DNA of 64,000 bases from Sphingobacteriales bacterium. Its GTDB lineage: Bacteria; Bacteroidota; Bacteroidia; Chitinophagales; JADIYW01. Position numbers and translations under genes: made by a program. Position 1 is the stretch's first letter; each line of letters begins with the position of its first letter. Below, piece after piece: positions 62,424 through 64,000 of this stretch. Under the pieces are notes generated by a model. That model was given only the letters and a program-made list of their open reading frames with translations. It did not search any database and was not told the DNA's origin. The stretch is taken from assembly GCA_016721245.1 (NCBI GenBank), contig JADKIQ010000003.1:1-64000 (forward strand), read 5' to 3'.

Positions 62424-64000
62424 TTATTCCTTCACAAAAGCCTGATTGCTGATTTGTCCGTCATCCGTAATAATTTCTACCTGATAAATTCCTTTTGAAA
62501 AATGCTGCAGTGAAATTGTTTTCAGAAATTCTTTTCCTTGTAGAGATTCTGTATAAACCATTTGACCGATAGAATTAATAATTTTTAAAGTAGATTTTTG
62601 GGTTATATTAAAACGAATATCCAAGGTCAGATTATTTGTTGCAGGATTTGGGAAAATGGTGAATTGCTGAATATCTGAGATTTTGTTTTTTACGGAAACT
62701 CTTATAACAGCAAAATTATCTGATGTTGCCTTGCAGCCATTTATGTCTGTAATTTCTACTTTATAATTGCCTTCTGTAAGAAATTTGTAAAATACCTGAT
62801 TAGCATCAAGTATGTTCGTGTCATTTTTCTTCCATTGATATGAATAACCAGTTGCAGTATAGAGTGTATCTGAAGATTGTGTAATAGTTGGCTTATCCAG
62901 CGTATCTGCATTAAATAAGACAACACTGTCTTTTGCAGTACAACCCACCGAATCTGTTGCTGTAACCACAAATTTTCCGGGTGCAAGGGTAGAAATCGTG
63001 GCAGCACTTCCGCCATTGTTCCAGTTGTAGGTAATTGGCCCGAATCCGTCGAGCGCCTGCACGCTGATCTGGCCATTGCTTACATTCGGACAGCTTGGGT
63101 TTTGTTGACTCAGTATTCCTACCCTTAAGGTATCCTGATTAACCAATGTAAAACTGTCTTTTCTTATGCAGCCAATACCGTCAGTAGCTGTTACCACATA
63201 TTTATCAGGGGCAAGATTAGAAATAAGATTGCCGCTACCTGAATTTGACCAGTTGTAAGTAACCGTTCCGTTATTGCCAGTGCTCGTCAGTTGAATAGAA
63301 CCATTTGAAATATTCGGGCAATTTGGATTTTTTTTATTGACAAGGTTTAGCTTAAACGAAGAGCACCGCTCGCGTATTTTATAAATAAAACCATTATTTA
63401 GATTAGTAGCATATAATTCACCTCGAATATCTTCTCCGAAACTGCTAATACTTGCCTGCTTTGGGGTGCTTTGCTGTATTGTAGTAAAAACAGAGTCTGT
63501 CTTTTTAGTCAGCCAGAAATTACCCGTTACAAAATCTGCAAAAATATAATAACCCCTAAAGTCTGCATATTTGTTTCCCTTATAAACAAAACCACCGGTA
63601 ATAGAATAACCACCGCTGGTGCTATTATGTCCATAGGTGAAAAAAGGAAATTTATAATTAGATGCTCCTACGCATCCGGAAGTGTTAAATGAACTATTTC
63701 CTTCATAACATCGCCACCCGTAATTTTCGCCACCAGCACTAGTTGATGCCTGGAAATTTACTTCTTCGCTTGAATTTTGCCCAACATCGGCTATCCAAAT
63801 ATCGTGTGTTTCTCTGTCAAAACTAAAACGCCACGCATTGCGCAACCCATACGCCCAAATTTCTTTTCGAACATTCGTTTGTGAAAAGAAAGGATTGGAA
63901 GATGGGATAGTGTATGTTGAAGAAAAATCATTGACATCTATTCTTAATAATTTTCCTAAAGTGGTATTCTTGTTTTGACCGTTTCCATTTTGATCACCTC
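62424..64000 (-). CDS. Secreted PQQ-dependent sugar dehydrogenase-like protein with SprB repeats and T9SS tail (5' end outside window)
   Basis: At least 525 residues; the frame is open to the right edge. Visible: a beta-propeller part of the GSDH/HHIP type (GDQNGNGQN, GKLLRIDVNDFSSTYTIPSS, EIWAYGLRNAWRFSFD, DIWIADVGQNSSEEVNF), then two SprB-type repeats (NPNCPNISNGSIQL...; NPSCPNVSNGQISVQALDGF), an Ig-like stretch (LYTATGYSYQWKKNDTNILD), and the C-terminal type A T9SS sorting domain (FTIFPNPATNNLTLDIRF ... GIYQVEIITDDG). Predicted to be exported by T9SS and attached to the surface or released. The SprB repeats are adhesin-type modules of gliding Bacteroidota. Confidence 0.9.
   Translation of the reverse strand, partial: GDQNGNGQNKNTTLGKLLRIDVNDFSSTYTIPSSNPFFSQTNVRKEIWAYGLRNAWRFSFDRETHDIWIADVGQNSSEEVNFQASTSAGGENYGWRCYEGNSSFNTSGCVGASNYKFPFFTYGHNSTSGGYSITGGFVYKGNKYADFRGYYIFADFVTGNFWLTKKTDSVFTTIQQSTPKQASISSFGEDIRGELYATNLNNGFIYKIRERCSSFKLNLVNKKNPNCPNISNGSIQLTSTGNNGTVTYNWSNSGSGNLISNLAPDKYVVTATDGIGCIRKDSFTLVNQDTLRVGILSQQNPSCPNVSNGQISVQALDGFGPITYNWNNGGSAATISTLAPGKFVVTATDSVGCTAKDSVVLFNADTLDKPTITQSSDTLYTATGYSYQWKKNDTNILDANQVFYKFLTEGNYKVEITDINGCKATSDNFAVIRVSVKNKISDIQQFTIFPNPATNNLTLDIRFNITQKSTLKIINSIGQMVYTESLQGKEFLKTISLQHFSKGIYQVEIITDDGQISNQAFVKE

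Noticed and set aside
1..64000. Search for insertion sequences, phage genes, a CRISPR array or rRNA
   Set aside because: No transposase, integrase, phage structural gene, cas gene, repeat-spacer array or rRNA sequence was recognised in the window.

Overview
The window is a stretch of a Bacteroidota chromosome. The evidence is AT-rich DNA, upstream boxes of the TAnnTTTG type (TATCTTTG) that match the Bacteroidota -7 element, many small lipoproteins with a Cys-Lys-Lys-Asp/Glu lipobox end, a type IX secretion (T9SS) C-terminal domain, a CarboxypepD-reg/TonB receptor, and the dcw gene order of this phylum (mraZ-rsmH-ftsL-ftsI-murE-mraY-murD-ftsW-murG-murC-ftsQ-ftsA-ftsZ). A class such as Chitinophagia or Saprospiria is possible, but I cannot fix it from sequence alone.

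Layout. 1-1250: two decayed copies of a lipocalin-like lipoprotein and two small unknown genes. 1243-12632: the 2-oxoglutarate dehydrogenase genes on the minus strand (sucA, sucB, lpd). They are split by a plus-strand block of lipoproteins (RCC1 propeller, two small lipoproteins, a GH5-like protein) and by a divergent ~480-residue helical protein. 12807-15648: rpsT, radC and a DeaD-type RNA helicase. 15740-24550: a co-directional minus-strand array of 13 small genes, mostly lipoproteins with small cytoplasmic proteins between them. At its upstream end is a second copy of the helical protein. 24811-41015: the division and cell-wall (dcw) cluster, preceded by likely MraZ boxes and carrying an extra lipoprotein gene between ftsW and murG. 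41137-54962: mixed accessory and housekeeping genes (M23 peptidase, histone H1/phasin-like protein, SlyD, a prolyl-iminopeptidase-like hydrolase, pabB, purA, TSUP transporter, DUF2490, DoxX, TonB receptor, DMT transporter, GH20-like protein, Fur). 55049-62257: relA/spoT, an OmpH/Skp-like protein, tRNA-Leu(UAG), trigger factor, clpP, clpX and superoxide dismutase. 62424-64000: the 3' part of a secreted PQQ-dependent sugar dehydrogenase-like protein with SprB-type repeats and a T9SS tail.

Sequence quality. Many large and normally essential genes (sucA, sucB, lpd, ftsI, a TonB receptor, both helical proteins, the H1-like protein) are broken by single-base indels. Most of these lie in A/T homopolymers. 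This pattern suggests uncorrected sequencing indels more than biological decay, so frameshifted genes are given as one feature over the whole reconstructed reading frame. Changes not explained this way are an internal deletion of about 75-80 codons in lpd, loss of the PPIase domain from trigger factor, substitution stops in the GH5-like gene, and loss of the catalytic Asp-Glu in the GH20-like protein.

The best candidates for something undescribed are: (i) two paralogous cassettes, each a ~480-residue helical protein next to an array of unrelated small lipoproteins; (ii) several families of degenerate 7-bp tandem repeats placed between genes, inside the E2 linkers and at the murG start; and (iii) a shared TATATA-N3-TATATA box in front of a TonB receptor and a DUF2490 gene.
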